From the NCBI GenBank assembly GCA_013397935.1, contig VZRN01005169.1, forward strand, positions 2,265,029 through 2,329,028: a stretch of 64,000 nt of DNA, read 5' to 3'. This DNA is from Dasyornis broadbenti. Its lineage: Eukaryota; Chordata; Aves; Passeriformes; Dasyornithidae. Within the stretch, counting starts at the first letter, position 1; each line of letters starts with the position of its first letter. The position numbers and the translations under genes are program-made. Shown in pieces: positions 38,501-51,228 of this stretch. The notes under the pieces are model-generated. The model had not been told where the DNA came from. It worked only from the letters and a program-made list of their open reading frames with translations, and ran no database searches.

Positions 38501-39767
38501 TGCTACTCATTTATTAAGATGCCATCAGAAAAATTAAACAACTGGTGATGGATGGACATCTTGTGTAATTGCTGGGTACCTGTGCTATGCTGTGTCTGTA
38601 AATAATTCCACTGTAAACGGGATAATGTTTTTCTTGTTAATTACATAGAGCTAAAATTCTCATAGGCAGGTCCTACTTTTCAAAGAACAAATTTATGTAA
38701 TTGAATTTGATGGTAGATTGTGCTCTGTTCCTGGGAGTGGTATAAGTAGTTATTTTGGTGAATGAGTTTTGTTGATATTTTTGGAAGATGAAGAAGAAAT
38801 ATCAAGACTTCCTCAGAAGAGTCACAAAAGCTCCACAGCAGTGGAAAACTCAGTTCTTTGCAAGGATGGGCAGAATTCTGCAGCGTGGTGGAGTCTGGTG
38901 CTCACAGGAGACCTTCTGACCTTCTGCCTATAAGCCTACAGACATGCAAAGGGACAGAAAGAGGCAGAACACCATTCTTCCCTGTCATAGCCTCAGCCTC
39001 CAACACTCCTGGTGAAACCTCAGCCCTAACAATTTTTTTTCATTTCATTTTCATGTTCACTCTCCCTTGTTAAATAAAGCACCTGTTATTTAGAGCTCTC
39101 ATCAGCCTGCTCCCAACCTAATGAGACTGCAGAAAGTTTGCCTGCAAACTCCCACTCCTTCTGTCAACTTGATTGTCTGGGGATGCCTTGTGAAGCTATT
39201 CATGCTCTATCACCACCTCCTGCTTCCTCACCTTCTTTCCCCTCTCCTTAGATGAGGCATGTGCTCGCCTGTCATCTCTCCTCATGTCGTTCCTGCTGGG
39301 TTATGTAAGATACAGAAGCTACAAAAGTACATTTAATTTACTAGTGTTGTAACACGGGCCTTCCCCGCACCGTGCTTCAACTATCCCCACTGTAATTTGA
39401 GGATCTGTCATATTTTCACAATGACAGAGCGAGTTCTCCCAGCGGTGCTCTGGTTTTCCTTTCTCTTCAGGTCTGGCTGAGAAATAGGAAGTCTGGAAAC
39501 TGTAGCTTTAAACCCCAATAAACAAGAGAGGGTTTTGAGGCTGTGCAATCAGAGTAGATCATACAGCTTAGAGAATTAAGAGAATATTCTTTCAAGAGGA
39601 CTGAGCTGCTGATGGTGCCATATGTGAAACTGCTTCCTGGGGATTAACATAAAATGTTCTCTCAGGAAAGCTGTTGCTGGAAGTGCCATGAGAATGGTTA
39701 CTGAAAAGTTATCTCTGTGAAAGGCGACTGATGCGATGATAAGCACATAAAGTGAACTGTAGCAAGT
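38501..39767. other. Unassigned sequence
   Basis: No gene or repeat family is recognised. Confidence 0.5.
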
Positions 39768-39950
39768 ATAGAACCATAGCACGGTTTGGGTCGGAAGGAA
39801 CTTAAAGATCATCTTGTTCCAACCTCCTTCCATGGGCAGGTACACCTTCCACTAGACCAGGTTGCTTGGAATTATATCCAACCTGGCCTTGAACATTTCC
39901 AGAACTGGGGTATCCAGGATTTCTCTGAGCAACCTGTTCAGTGTCAAAGA
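39768..39950 (-). mobile_element. CR1 LINE fragment, 3' end
   Basis: ATAGAACCATAGCACGGTTT, GGGTCGGAAGGAACTTAAAG, ATCATCTTGTTCCAACCTCC, CCACTAGACCAGGTTGCTTG and AACCTGGCCTTGAACATTTC form the antisense CR1 3' order. It is truncated after the CTCTGAGCAACCTGTTCAGTG segment. Confidence 0.9.
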
Positions 39951-42900
39951 CCATGGGGACCAGGCTTGGAACCTGGGGATGGTGTCTGTGAACCAACCAG
40001 AGACACACCCTGTGTGCAGAGACCAGCTCTGACATGCTGACTATGATGAAAATCTTACTTACTGGCCTCCCTCAAACCCACAAACCCACTGACACTGTCA
40101 CTGGTGCATTGCTCCTCTTGGAATTTGGAAGGGTCTGCCATGTGAATGCAAGCACCAGTACAAATGACAGGAGGCAGAAAAGTTGTGATGGATCTGAAAT
40201 ACTGGAGATGAACATTTTTAGAGGAGACTTAGAAAATGACTGGTAATGTTGGCATCAAGGTGGTAAGGCTCAAAGAATTCACTGTTTAAGCCATAATAAT
40301 GATAATTAACTCGTTATTAACACATCAAATGCTGTTTTGCAGCCCAACAGAGCCGTTCTTTCATCACACTGCACATAGCAGCAATGTTCTTCTATAAACC
40401 AGTCCTAGATCTGATCACTCAGCTTTCCCTGCCTGCCTGAAATCCTGTTCCTGCTTTCTTCCACCTATCTCTTCTTGCACCTAGCTCTTCTTCCTTGTCC
40501 CAAGCTTGCCTTCAACCTGGTGCCTGACCTGAATTAAGACACTGGCATCCAAATTTGTCTTTCTCCTCTTTCCTCCTTTTGCCATCTACTGCAGAACTGA
40601 GAAGGTGCAAAGTTGATATTTTTATTTCTCTTAAACTGTAAATTCAAATATTTCTATTTTGAGTTACTTGGGGAGGTCTGACATGGTGTGAGTGTTCCTA
40701 AAGAAGCAGAGTTGTCTGGCCAAGTGAGATGGAAAAGCCTGACCTAAGGCGTATGGACTGCCCAGCAGACGGGGTGGAGAGCTGCTCTTTACAGAATGTA
40801 GGTTTTACTCTTCTGGGAATTTTTGCCAAATTTCATAGGATGTACTGGACCTGTCAGTCTCCATCCCTCCTCAGTTTCGCTTGTGCAGAAGGAGAACATC
40901 CTCCTCTCTTCATGACTCAGACTGTTGCAAGAAGAACTTTGTGATACAGATACCACCCACATTGGTGCTGGGGATGGCTGTGGGACACAAATCATTGATT
41001 ATAAGATGAAAATGGGCCTGCAGCACTTAATTGGAGGTTTGTTTATACAAGCATTTGAGTTTAAATTCTGATTCATTCATACCAACAAGGAACTAGACCC
41101 CCAAGGTGAGAGCAACAGCTAAGTGACACTGAGATGAGTTTAGGTGAAGACCAGGTTTGTGTGAAGGCTGGTGTTATGCCTGAAAAATCTGAATTCTATT
41201 AGTAGCTGTAAAATGTTTATACAACACAATGTTTATGGAGAAGGTCTAATGCTGTGTCCATTCCTGATTTCTCATGTTTGATTTTGGAAGGGTCTTGGTG
41301 CAAAGTCACTGTTACCTGTCCAACAGGGTGACTGCATAAAAGACTCCCCCTGTATTTAGAATTCATAAAACTTTCTGCTGTTTTCAGAAAGGTGGTCCAC
41401 AAAAATGAAGCCTGGGAGAAAGAGACAGGTAAATTAGGCAGGTCTATTCATGTTTCAGCAGGAAATATGGAGAGATGGTGCAAGGAGCCCTCTGAATCTT
41501 TTTTGCATGAAATATTCCAAGAATATTCCCACAGATTTAGTGGTCAGATTTGTCCTCTATTTGATTCTACATCAGCAAAAATGAGTTTAAAGTATAGTTC
41601 TTTTTGTATTTACGTATTTAGTGTCATTTGGGTTTGTTGATCAATCGTTTTTTGGCTTCTCCTCATAGGTCTCACAGTGACAAAAAAAAAAAAAAAATCT
41701 TTCTATCCTTTTTAGCAGTTTGAATCCTAACATTTACAGATCAACTAAATCACATGTTGGTGACCAAAATTTCAGCAGGAAATGAATCATCTAATTGATA
41801 CTCAGAGTGCCTCCTGTTCCCAGACTCTCCAAATGTTGCTCCAAGGTCTGTTCATGGCTCTCCCCAGGTCTTTCTCTGTTATTTGGCTTTATCTTCAAAA
41901 AACCATGATAAAAGTGGTAATTTGGGAGAGGACCCCAGCCAATTGATACCTACCGAGAGGTGACAAGTTTTAAAGTGTCGAATAAGTAATTGTAAGATAT
42001 TTCCCTATCTGTAGTTTAACACAAATATAAGGGAGAGTATATAACCACAGAATACAATCCTATTGCTACAAAGGATCCATTTAAAAAATAATAGCAGAAA
42101 TATGAGAGTCAGAATAGTTACATGTAATCCACTTTAAAATGTTGAATATTGGGACCTGGACAAGGACTTTATGGATTAGAGTGGGTTATTAAGAAGTTAT
42201 TTCATCATTAAAGCCATAAGCTTACTTTCCTTAGGAAAACAGATTTTTTAATTATTTTTGCTTCAGAAGGCTGCCGAGTGAAACTCATATAATGACACCA
42301 ACTGTCAAACTTATCATGTCTCAATTATATTAACACCCTCTTGTGAAGTTTCTAACATGTAAAATGCAATTTACTATGAAAGATTTCAACACCTACTGAA
42401 AAGAATTCAAGGGTAGAGAAATGCTACATTTCAGCATGAGCTTTGCAGAATTCAGGCAGTTTCTTTGCTGCTGCTCAGAAATCATGTATTCTGGGGAATC
42501 TGTCAGTATTCTTCAAGACTAATACCAGAAAAAGTGGGGGAAAATAACTCTGTTTAGTCAAGAGTTTTGGAAATGTTCAAATATAACATTGATGATGATC
42601 TGACAGATCAGCAAAGCAGGTCATTTAGCACAAAGCCAGCCTCAACTAAAATTTAATATAAAACCCCTTGTTTATGTGTGGCTCTAATTGAATTCCACTG
42701 TATGAACGATGATCCTTCTCTTCCTTTTTGTCCCCATAAACCCAAAAAATTCTGCTGAAATGAAATGGAAAAATGTCTTTGCAAAACCCGCACATGTTGG
42801 GGAAAACAGCATTGAGGGCTTTCTCCTGGTTTTTGAAAGTTAAACCCTTTTGAATACCTTTTTTTTCTCTGTCTGAAGCTAATATGTGAAGTCTTGTAAA

Positions 42901-42989
42901 CACACAAAACTTCTGCGTTTCAACTGTGATGTTACTACGTCACTGAACATCATAATTGAAACGATTACACTCCTGGTCTGATCTGGTAA
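39951..42989. other. Unassigned sequence
   Basis: A poly-A run lies at 41682-41697. No gene, CR1 or LTR is recognised. A 10-bp word, CTGGTCTGAT, occurs at 42973-42982 and again at 42991-43000, at the edge of the next CR1. Confidence 0.5.
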
Positions 42990-43086
42990 CCTGGTCTGAT
43001 GGAAGGTGTTCCTGCCCATGGCAAGGGTTTGGAACTGGATGGTCTTTAAGGTCCGTTCCAACTCAAACTACTCTATGATTCTATGT
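42990..43086 (+). mobile_element. CR1 LINE fragment, extreme 3' end with octamer tail
   Basis: GGAAGGTGTTCCTGCCCATG, GCAAGGGTTTGGAACTGGAT, GGTCTTTAAGGTCCGTTCCA and CTCTATGATTCTATG are the sense CR1 terminus with its terminal ATTCTATG repeat. It is about 97 bp long. Confidence 0.92.
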
Positions 43087-43815
43087 AGTTATGTAGGTAT
43101 CCATATTCCTGGAAAAAGCTATGTTAGTGTTTTAGTTCCATACCAGCATAAGTGATATCAGACACAGTCATGGCAGTACCATCATAAACATGGCACAGTT
43201 TCCTATTTCCATGTTTCAGCAGTTAGGCCCTTATCTGAAATCAGCTTCTGAGCACAAAATCAATATTGACAATAGGTCAAAGATTGTTACTTGGATAATT
43301 CAAAAGATACTTATCAAGATTTCTCTACCTCCATTGTATTTCAAAGACTTAAATTATTCCACATGAATATGCTTCTCCATCTGCAGCTGCCACTCATTTT
43401 CTCTTAGGCAAGAATTTTGTGTTCCTCCATTTCTAGATGGTTGACAAGGATGTCTGGTTTTCAGGGAGTTGGAAATGTTTAGTATTATAAGGGCTCCTTT
43501 CAGATTAATTCCAAGTGGGACACATAAAAACCCACAAAGGTATTCAAATCCCAGAGCAATTTTGGAAATCTTAGCAATGTGCTTTCAACAACAAATGGCA
43601 CGAATCTAGTTTTAGAGAGCATTCTTCCAATTGCTTCTACCTGGAAGTCATGATTCTGCAATTGAAGTGAAAGCTCCTTGAAAGCTATTCTTCTCCTCCC
43701 TAGGTACAAATGAGCTATTTATTTATGACTGAAGAAGTGTTTTCCTGTTCAGCTATCATTTTTTTTTACAGTTAAGTTATAAATAACTATTGTAACAAAG
43801 CCTCAGGCTTCTGAG
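43087..43815. other. Unassigned sequence
   Basis: No gene or repeat is recognised. Confidence 0.45.
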
Positions 43816-44110
43816 CTCCAGATAAGGCTGAATGCACTTTATGAGAAGCAGAACATCTTTGGACAAAATGCCCAGAACAGAAACAACAAAGATGAGTGGA
43901 TTATGTAACGTGAACACAAACAAGCCTCTTCCCCCCTTCGAATCGCTGTCCATTGAATTCTGCATCACGCTCAAAGCGCAGCGTGCGTCCAAACGAAGCT
44001 CTAATGTGTCATTGTCATTACCTTGTGCTGCATTATTTACTACTGCTATGGAAGATTTCTGTGGGGAGAATTTCACAGCTGAGGAACATCTTGCTTTATT
44101 GTGAGTAAAT
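43816..44110. other. CpG-retaining unique block, candidate conserved non-coding element
   Basis: Eight CpGs lie within 87 bp (43909, 43939, 43944, 43968, 43977, 43982, 43986 and 43994), while hundreds of flanking bases have almost none. Both strands stay open over much of the block, but the long reverse frame (43777-44214) begins at GTG and resembles no known protein. GTGAGT at about 44101 looks like a splice donor by itself, but no matching acceptor and coding frame was found. An unrecognised exon is the main alternative. Confidence 0.35.
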
Positions 44111-45689
44111 GTAAAGTAATTTTTGTTTCCGAAGACCGAGGAGAATAAAATCAAGAGACGAACATTTTCCTGTCTAATTATGCTTGTGTTTTCCCCACAC
44201 ACACCCTTTTCCACAGCTCTTCAAATGAGGAGATCAAGATTAAGACTGCTGAGCTGATAAAGGTAAAGTTTGGCTTTATATAAAGCCATGCTTTTACTCT
44301 TCCAGTTCTTTATAAATATTAGATAACTCTGAGCTCTCAACATAGTCCTGTGGTCTGGGGACATGAAGTAATTTATACTGAAAAATAAACCAATCCCCCA
44401 CCTTTAAAATCTGTCTTTGCTTGCAAATGTATTTCCATGGATTTGAAGAGTTTCTCTAAATAACAAATTCTAATCATAATTCTGTATATTTACCTCTAAG
44501 TTTATCAAATAAGTATATTTAGGCATTAAATAAATAATAGACCATCTTAGAAGTTGTATGAGTACCCTGGCTCGTAGCAAGAAACACTGTTTGTTACTCT
44601 GAAATCAGCAGAAAAGGATAAATTATTTTACCTTTGTTTTCACTGAGCTTTGACACAAAAAAGCTTTAGATAATTGATGAACTAAACACTTGCAAGAGCT
44701 TTTGCCATCTACAGATGACCACATAACTTAGTGAATGCAATAGATACAGTTATCATTGTGAAGAGACAACAAACAGGAAAGCCAGGAATTAATGTAATTT
44801 CTCACAGAGACTTTCTCTGTTGTGATCCCTCCCAGCTTTGTTTCCTTTCCTAACCTGTATTGCAGTGGTGCTTTAGCTGGAAAACACCCTTTTCCCTACA
44901 TTAGTGTGCCTGATTTTTGACATCCTGGAAACCTTCAATAGAAAATGCACAGTGAACTTAGAGGCATGCAATTCTAGAAAGGAGATATGATAAACTTTGG
45001 TTACAGGCAGATAAATTCCTATTTAATATCGTTACAGGGGGCCTTGATCCTTTCCTGTAGACAAGCCATTTAGTTTGTATGGAAAACTAGTAATCTACAA
45101 AGATTAAGACTTTGGAGAATGCAAGTATGATGGATACATTTAGCAACAGTTGTACTGGACCTGGTGAACCCCCAAAGCGTCTGCAATGTGTGCCAGACTC
45201 ACGCAGAGCTCAGGAAGATGGGCAAGGCAGAGGCCATTTAGCAGCATGGTCAGAGCTGAGAGAAGTATATCACAAAGTCCAGCTGCCACTAGGATGTTCT
45301 GGGACATGATCCAGGCACAATTACAATTTCTAGGAGGGAAAGTAAGATCTGTCAGGTATGTATCTTTAGCTCAAATTTCAGTAACTTGAGCATTACCTTT
45401 CCATGATTTGGGGTTGGCTGTACACTGGCTGCTGAGCCCTGTATTGCTGCACTTTTGCTGAACCTGAGCTAGCTAAGTGACAAAAACCTCTTTAACCTGA
45501 AATCACAAGAGTAATACCCTGTATTGGTATGATAATATTACGATAAATGCACTTTTCAAAAGGTTGTAGTCTCAGGTGATTTAATCTCGGGCTTTTCTTT
45601 TTCCCATCTAGGATGGTTTGTAGGGCATCCACGACTGTGTTTTCTAGGCTTTTTCACCAGGGAAATAAAAGACAGAGTTCTGACAGCAC
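44111..45689. other. Unassigned AT-rich sequence
   Basis: No gene or repeat is recognised. The frame at 45112-45309 resembles no family. Confidence 0.5.
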
Positions 45690-46080
45690 ATACTCAAAAC
45701 ACTGTGCAGACATTAATTAACAAGCGAGAGATGATGAACAAGTGGTGAAAAGTTTCAATGCTTCTGTCTCGCCTTGAAAACCCGAGCAGAATGGCCCAAG
45801 CTTCTATGGAGTAGCCAACTATAAATGCCAGCCGGGAACAGCATGACAGTGCTCAGACTCAGAGTCTGCAGTCAAACTGTCAGTGGCATCTAATTAGCAG
45901 AGTTCTAGATCAAGAATAAAATGTGTTTGACTCTTTATAAATATGATGTGTAAAAATGTTACATAATGACATGCTGCTGCTCTACATCCCCCTTAATGTT
46001 TTGACAAGGGGCGTCAAGTAGTGAAAAACTGCAAAGTGCCAAAGTATTTCAGCTACTGTGTGTGAGCGGCTGAATTCTCC
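45690..46080. other. Unique block, candidate conserved non-coding element
   Basis: This repeat-free block has TTAATTAA (45714-45721), CTAATTAG, several isolated CpGs (AAGCGAGAG, CTCGCC, CCCGAGC, GCCGGG, GGGCGTC, GAGCGGC) and no long open frame. That mixture is typical of developmental enhancers in vertebrate gene deserts. Conservation is not observable here. Confidence 0.28.
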
Positions 46081-47192
46081 ACTTCAATTTCTTATGTGTC
46101 AGGGTCCAGAAATGGACCAGGCTCGGGGGATAAGGGAAGGTTGTTCAGTTTAATGAGCTGTTAGATTTTTTTAAATTTTTTTTTTTAACAGAAATTGGAA
46201 TATGTATAACATGCTAGAGAGAAGACTTCAACTGACTGAGGCTGTTGAAATGTATCTGCGGGGGGCCCAAGCCCAGATCTACTTCTGCAGAATGCCTTCT
46301 ATAATCCTAGGCACATTGTTTAAACCAAAATTCCTGCTGTTGGCTGCTAAATGTGTGTTTCACACTTTGTGGGTGCTTGGCATAGGATCTGCTGGTCCTC
46401 TGCTTTGAAGAAATTGAAGGCTTCACAAGCAAGATTGATTATCAGAATCATTCCTTCAAGAAAACAATAAAGTTATGGAAACAGATGAACTTTATAAGTG
46501 GCCTTTTTTTTTTAATTCCTAGGAAAAAATTAGCCTTGTGTAACTCACTGGTAAATGGGTGTTTCAATCTACCACAATCTACAATGAATTTTTGGCACTA
46601 TGGGAGTCAGAATCATCGTTTCCTTATGCTCCTTTAGCAGCTGAAACAAAGAGGCACCTAGTTAAAATCTGTGCTGTTCTGCAAAGATCTTGCATCTTTT
46701 AACCAACAATAGATCAAATCTGAAATTATTAAACTGCTGACCTGGGTACCAGAGTTACGCAACTCAAATAAGTGAGGTAAAACCAGGTCAACCATTGCCT
46801 CCCCTTCTCCTTCTCAAAATATTATAATCTCTTTGTCTAACAGAAACGCTGTGCACAAAAATTCAATAATTATTGTGAAAGCCATGGATGTTACAAAGAA
46901 GAAGCAACATGGAAATGCTGAGAAGAAATCAATCATTCTGTCTTCAGAGCAAAGTCTGAATATTGTAGAGTGAATAAAGCTTGAGAAAATTGAATGAAAT
47001 CAAAAAACCAAAGTATTGCCTTGCTGTTCATCAGTAAATGACTTTTCAGCCTGTTCTCTAAACATTGCTGGGACCTTGTAGGAAAACAGTCATGTGGTTA
47101 AAATGGAAGAGACAGGCGGGGCAAGAACATGTTTTGGGGTTTTCTTCCTAAGGTTTAAAGAACTGGCTTTTAAAATATAAATTTAATAAAAG
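46081..47192. other. Unassigned sequence
   Basis: A hairpin with a GAAA loop lies at 46103-46118. A T-run followed by AACAG at 46178-46191 looks like a splice acceptor, but the following sequence carries no recognisable coding frame. Confidence 0.45.
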
Positions 47193-47396
47193 TAGATGAT
47201 ATAGATATAGATATAGATATAGATATAGATATAGATATAGATATAGATATAGATTATATAGATATAGATTAGATATAGATGATATAGATATATATGATAT
47301 AGATATAGATATAGATATAGATATAGATATAGATACAGATATAGATACAGATATAGATACAGATATAGATACAGATATAGATACAGATATAGATCT
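47193..47396 (+). repeat. GATATA hexamer microsatellite with a 12-bp higher-order block
   Basis: GATATA units run through most of the interval with a few slippage variants. In the right part, GATACA alternates with GATATA: GATACA starts at 47332, 47344, 47356, 47368 and 47380, exactly 12 bp apart. The reverse-strand frame is a Ser/Ile/Tyr/Leu repeat produced by the array, not a gene. Confidence 0.97.
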
Positions 47397-47689
47397 ATCT
47401 TTACAGCTATTCAATATATGTAATATATAAATGCATTTTTCCTATTATTATATTTATTCATCATTAAATACTTTCTGGTGGATTGCTGGAAAATGTAACT
47501 GATGCAAGAATATTAATACATGAGTAATTTAGGTATTGAAAAGGCTGAGATGCAGGTGGCAATGTCTATGGAATATAAATGCCAGCTAATGCAGCACAAA
47601 AGCGCAGAGTGACTAACTAAAATTACCTAACTGTTACAAACTGGTCTCCACAGCTATAAAGTAAAGATCTGGATCTTTGCTCATTTGTG
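47397..47689. other. Unassigned sequence
   Basis: No feature is recognised. Confidence 0.4.
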
Positions 47690-47900
47690 TGAGTTTTATG
47701 CCTTGGGAGCTGCTAATTTACACAGATGTCAGAGAAAAGAGAATCAGCCCAATTATAGTCTGAATTTATTGTGCCATCACATTAGCCAATTTAGCTATTT
47801 CAGTGATGACCGCATCATTAACATCTTTTCAGGACAGCAATAACGGAGTCATTTTTATTGCTGTAATTAATATTGATGGCAAGGAAACAAGCAATATAGG
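47690..47900. other. Unique block, candidate conserved non-coding element
   Basis: This repeat-free block carries homeodomain-like words (GCTAATTTAC, CCAATTATAG, GTAATTAATATTGATGG) and two CpGs (GACCGCATC, AACGGAG). No frame is coding-like. It is proposed on composition alone. Confidence 0.25.
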
Positions 47901-50900
47901 CACTTGACTCATATATTTTGCAGAAGAGTATTGCAAATGTAAGTAACTTCCTGGTAATTTTTTCTTGTTATTGTTAGTTATACAAGCTCATATTGTCAAA
48001 GTTTTTCAGGTAATTCCATATAGTTTATGCTGAAATATTAAAAAAAAAAAAAAAGTTCCTCAAAATAAATTCCAGCCATAGCAAAAAAAAATCTTTCATG
48101 AGTCACAGACAAGTAACCCTGTCATCTGTTAGATAAAACATCCAACTATTAGAGTTTCAGGGTTCCCTAAGGAAACTTGTGATAGAATAATGGAAATATA
48201 AAGAAGGAAAAATATCCCAAACCTTCATTTTGGGGTAATCCCCAAAGAAAAAAAAGTCCTTCACCTGCAAAATATTATCTAGCAGGAGAACTGAGCAAGT
48301 TAAGGCTATGTTTTTTTATTACTCTAAAAAATAAAGGATTGGAAGAAGACTTTGGTCATAATTTACTTTTATAACATAGGATCATAGATCATCTGTACCT
48401 TACTTCTTTTGTCTCTTGCAAAAAAAAGAGAGACTTTTTGGATTAATTTTAAATCTTATAATTTCTCTCACAAATTTGTAGCAAATTTGCAGTTGCCTGA
48501 TTTAAAATATGATAGAAAAATCCATGATTTAGAGACAAAGAGGTTTTTTTTCCAATGAGCTCACTATGGATTTCCATGGCACTACAAAATTGCACAATAT
48601 GGGCTCTAGGACAATACTTTCTTCAAATCAAAACTAGACAGCCCAAATTCTTATTTGTCAACACATGCGTGCATTCATCAAAACATAGAAATTGTCAGTT
48701 TATAACCCATTCAAACTACTTTCTGTTTGGATCCATTAGTTCCTGTTCTTAATACAACTGGTATTTCTTTCACTCTAAGGGTTTCTTTCAGGTCCTTGTG
48801 CTGGTAACTGGCATCTGTTTCCCACAGGAAAACATTGTCCAAAATTTCAGAGAGTATACTTAAAAATATTAAAAAGATGGGCCTGATCCAGTGCTGATGA
48901 TGTTCATGGCTACATGAAAAAACAGCTTGTTCCACCATTTTATATCAGTCAAGGCTCAGAAACTAAATCCTGGTTTTTGCAAGAGGCTTTGAGAGAGGAA
49001 GATCTTTTTAACTATCAAGGGCCAAGGCATAATTTGTTGAAATAGAGGAATCAATTTTTATAGGGAGGTAACTCCCCTATAAATCCTGAAAGCTGCTTAT
49101 AAGACAGTTTCCCTGTATGTGTTTATTTCCAAATACAGGGGCAACTGGTTATTTTAAAGTGGAAATTCAAGTATTTTGAAAAGAAAATTTACAAATCTCT
49201 CTGCATTTTCTGCTGTACTTTCCTTTTGAATAAGCATTAAGTAAAAAAAAAAAAATATATATATATATTTGGAGCCGCAGTTCTCTAGGAAAAGAGAAGA
49301 TATTATCACTGATTTAACCAGCACTGAGCTATTAAACTGGATTTTGGAAGGAAGGGTGTAGCAAATCCACCACCCTTATTTATAGTCAAATTCCAGAATA
49401 AATGTATTTTACACTTTAAAATTATTTCCATATTTTTCAGACTTTTACTGTCCCAGACCAACTTTTGCAACAAAGAAGAATTTATTCACATGATCTTCCA
49501 GTGGAACAGAAACCATCTGGTTATGGTTTAAAATTTGTTGAGATGTCCACAAAGTGGAGAGGAGTGTTGCAATTCCAGTTTAATGCAAAAACTTTCCCCT
49601 GGTCTGGACTGAATTAGATGTCTTGCTCTCAGATGATCTATGCTCTCGAAAAATATTTCCCTGCCTTTTTTTTGTTTCCTCTTCCCCCCGCCCCATTTCT
49701 TATTAGTTTTTTTCTTCAGTTTTAAATTGTGAGACAAATAAAACCGGTGGGGAAAGAATCAGATACAGTAGGGTCTTATTACAAGACAAACGACAAAATC
49801 AGCATCAAAACTATTAAACTAAACTGAAGTAAAGTAGGTATTAACAGAGAGATGATTATAATTGGTAAAAAAATTGCATTAAAAAAGGCTAAAAAAAAGA
49901 ATTAAACTTTTAGGTGCCAAGTTTCAGAGTCCATGTATTTTTTAGTTAAGAATATTCTTACTGCTTGCTTTATTTCCATCCTACAAGACTGTGTCTCCAA
50001 GTGGTTTAGAATGGCATAATGCTTTAAAATGTACATAATGTTTTATCTATATATGATTTAAACAAAATTATGACCATTACAAATGATCCAGCTGCTATAA
50101 CAGGGTTTTATGTTTGTCATAAATTTTTAACACGCAAGAAAATGAATCAAAATGTATCTCCCCTATGGTCATTAAATAATAAGTCTGTATTGGCTATCAT
50201 ACTTAGGTATCCCATTTTAAAACCGTGCAAAGAAAAGGGATGTAATTAGGCTGATGGATATTTTTGATAAGGGAATAGTAATGTCTTTTTCAATGATAAT
50301 GCAAAAGGATGAAATTCCATCTAGTCATTCAGCTGACTTTTATTACTCAGGCATTACACAAAAGCAATTTGGGGAAATGAACTGAAGGAGACTCAAGTGA
50401 ATATTTGGAGAAAATCAAGTGATCAATGTGGTCACAAGAGGTAAAGAAGTGTTTAATACCTCAAATGCTTTCCCATGCTGAGGTGAAGAGAAGAGAACGT
50501 AAACAGAGACAGGAAAAAAGGGACGGAGGACTATATGGTCTCTCCCTCGCCTCACTAGCCACACTGAAGACCTCTTTATGTGCCAATTTTAGAAAATTAT
50601 TTGAGTACACTGTGAGTTTCATCACCTTCTTAACATCTTTTAAGTTCTACAAAACCCCCTGGAACAAGGCGGAATTTATTTAAGCTGATGTTGACACCTG
50701 CATGTTTAAGTGAGTTGGACGGACGCAGTTCATGACATGACTTTGAAGACCCTTGTAATTTCCATGGCTCTTAAATCCAACTTTTTAAAAAGGGCAATTC
50801 CCACCTATTTACAGCGGGATGATTTCACAGCTTCTGTGGTGTTCAAATGTGGCACTGTGGGACTGCACCTGAAAATATACCTAGACTTTTTATGTTGGTA

Positions 50901-50992
50901 GGGTTGGATTAAGAGAGGCAAGTGCAGTGCCACTACCTTTAGAGACTGTGGATTTTCCATAATATTTAGGGCGGAACATTGTAAAAACAATT
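47901..50992. other. Unassigned AT-rich sequence
   Basis: A-runs lie at 48040-48054 and about 49243-49256, the latter followed by an AT dinucleotide run to about 49270. No gene, CR1 or LTR is recognised. Confidence 0.5.
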
Positions 50993-51228
50993 CATAGAGT
51001 TATAGAATCACAGAATGATTTGATTTAGAAAGGAGAATAAAAAGACCACCGACTCCAACCCGCCTGCCACAGGCAGGGTCACCTTTCCACCTTCACTAGA
51101 CTGGGTTGCTCAAAGCCCCATACAGTCTGACCTCAACCAAGGAGGGATAATCCCCACATCGGCAACCTGTTTCATTGTTTTGTTACCCTCATTGTGAAGT
51201 CTTCTGTCTTTATGTGCCATTTAAGTCT
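50993..51228 (-). mobile_element. CR1 LINE fragment, 3' end
   Basis: CATAGAGTTATAGAATCACA, GAATGATTTGATTTAGAAAG, CTCCAACCCGCCTGCCACAG, CACTAGACTGGGTTGCTCAA and CATCGGCAACCTGTTTC show the antisense CR1 3' order, with small insertions and deletions. It is an older copy. Confidence 0.85.

Noticed and set aside
43777..44214. 145-codon reverse frame as a gene
   Set aside because: It has a GTG start and no family resemblance. The underlying block is kept only as a candidate non-coding element.
46178..46408. T-run plus AACAG followed by an open frame, resembling a splice acceptor and exon
   Set aside because: T-runs before AG are frequent in AT-rich DNA, no donor or homologous protein was found, and the frame looks random.
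47148..47414. Ser/Ile/Tyr-rich reverse frame
   Set aside because: It is produced by the GATATA array.
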